This document shows, one piece after another, positions 63,956 through 64,000 of a stretch of 64,000 nucleotides of DNA; the first letter of the stretch is position 1; each line of letters begins with the position of its first letter. This DNA is from Haloactinomyces albus (GTDB lineage Bacteria; Actinomycetota; Actinomycetes; Mycobacteriales; Pseudonocardiaceae), in assembly GCF_031458135.1 (NCBI RefSeq), contig NZ_JAVDXW010000001.1, positions 2,418,001 to 2,482,000 on the forward strand. The letters are read 5' to 3'. Made by a program: the position numbers and the translations under genes. The notes under the pieces are model-generated. The model did not search any database and was not told the origin of the DNA. It worked only from the letters and a program-made list of their open reading frames with translations.

Positions 63956-64000
63956 GCTGTCCCTTCCGCACCGATCCCGACGTAGTCGGGATCGTGCTGT
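63952..64000 (-). CDS. C-terminal end of an upstream gene (partial)
   Basis: A minus-strand frame enters at the window edge and ends QHDPDYVGIGAEGTA before TGA (63954-63952). Its stop overlaps the next gene start, as expected for a translationally coupled upstream gene, and the acidic ending would suit a sigma factor, but 16 codons are too few to name it. The DNA contains the perfect inverted repeat described at 63972-63994. Confidence 0.5.
   Translation of the reverse strand, partial: QHDPDYVGIGAEGTA
63972..63994. repeat. Perfect inverted repeat in the end of the partial gene
   Basis: CGATCCCGAC (63972-63981) / GTCGGGATCG (63985-63994) separated by GTA: a 10-3-10 perfect dyad lying within the last codons of the upstream gene, about 20 bases before the coupled start. 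Could be an RNA hairpin modulating coupling. Confidence 0.5.

Overview
The window is about 64 kb of high-GC chromosome from an actinomycete. Actinobacterial hallmarks include a dnaK-grpE-dnaJ-hspR operon with HspR-type (HAIR) operators, a GTP-type PEP carboxykinase, an ECF41 sigma factor, a tandem pair of bacterial dynamin-like GTPases and frequent GTG/TTG starts with 4-base stop/start overlaps. The overall set fits Pseudonocardiales (Saccharopolyspora/Actinopolyspora-like), but that placement is inference. I see no rRNA, tRNA, CRISPR array, prophage or intact insertion sequence; it is mostly ordinary chromosome.

Layout. 0.4-1.4 kb: SMR efflux pump and a TetR regulator. 1.4-1.9 kb: a VapBC-like toxin-antitoxin pair with a frameshifted toxin. 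2.0-7.4 kb: DUF4097 protein, then the DnaK chaperone operon ending with its repressor hspR. 7.5-11.3 kb: an AhpD-like protein with its ECF41 sigma factor, a flavohemoprotein, and a divergent PNPOx-like protein. 11.4-16 kb: two MarR regulators, a DHA2-type exporter carrying three C-terminal Ig/transthyretin-like repeats, and a YceI protein carrying one such repeat. 16.3-18.9 kb: clpB with its own HAIR operator. 19-19.8 kb: no recognisable gene. 19.8-29.9 kb: MFS exporter, two SDRs, a Tat-exported PhoX-type phosphatase, an amidohydrolase, a 47-residue membrane peptide, trmB and a universal stress protein. 30-35.5 kb: ABC exporter, HAD phosphatase, NarL-type two-component system. 35.7-40.2 kb: dynamin-like pair plus a calcium-loop protein. 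40.6-44.9 kb: pckG and a large beta-repeat membrane protein. 45-47.5 kb: polar amino-acid ABC importer. 47.8-51.6 kb: alcohol dehydrogenase, M20 peptidase, a gene remnant and a GPP34 protein. 52-55.8 kb: 2-oxoacid dehydrogenase E1alpha-E1beta-E2 operon. 55.9-60.5 kb: PNPOx protein, small acidic protein, acyl-CoA dehydrogenase/SCP2 operon with a divergent TetR, and a metallo-hydrolase. 60.6-64 kb: purC, purB, and a membrane protein translationally coupled to a gene that runs off the window.

Themes. Protein quality control is concentrated here (DnaK operon and ClpB, both with HAIR sites, so both probably under the HspR encoded in the same window). Many 3' ends carry hairpins sharing one core, TTTCGCG(C/A)GAAA: five copies of a nearly identical palindrome plus three variants, nearly all lying 8-25 bp after a stop codon. 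This looks like a dispersed lineage-specific terminator or palindrome family. The most unusual gene architecture is the MarR-MFS-YceI locus, in which the same beta-sandwich module is fused to both a transporter and a putative lipid/isoprenoid-binding protein.
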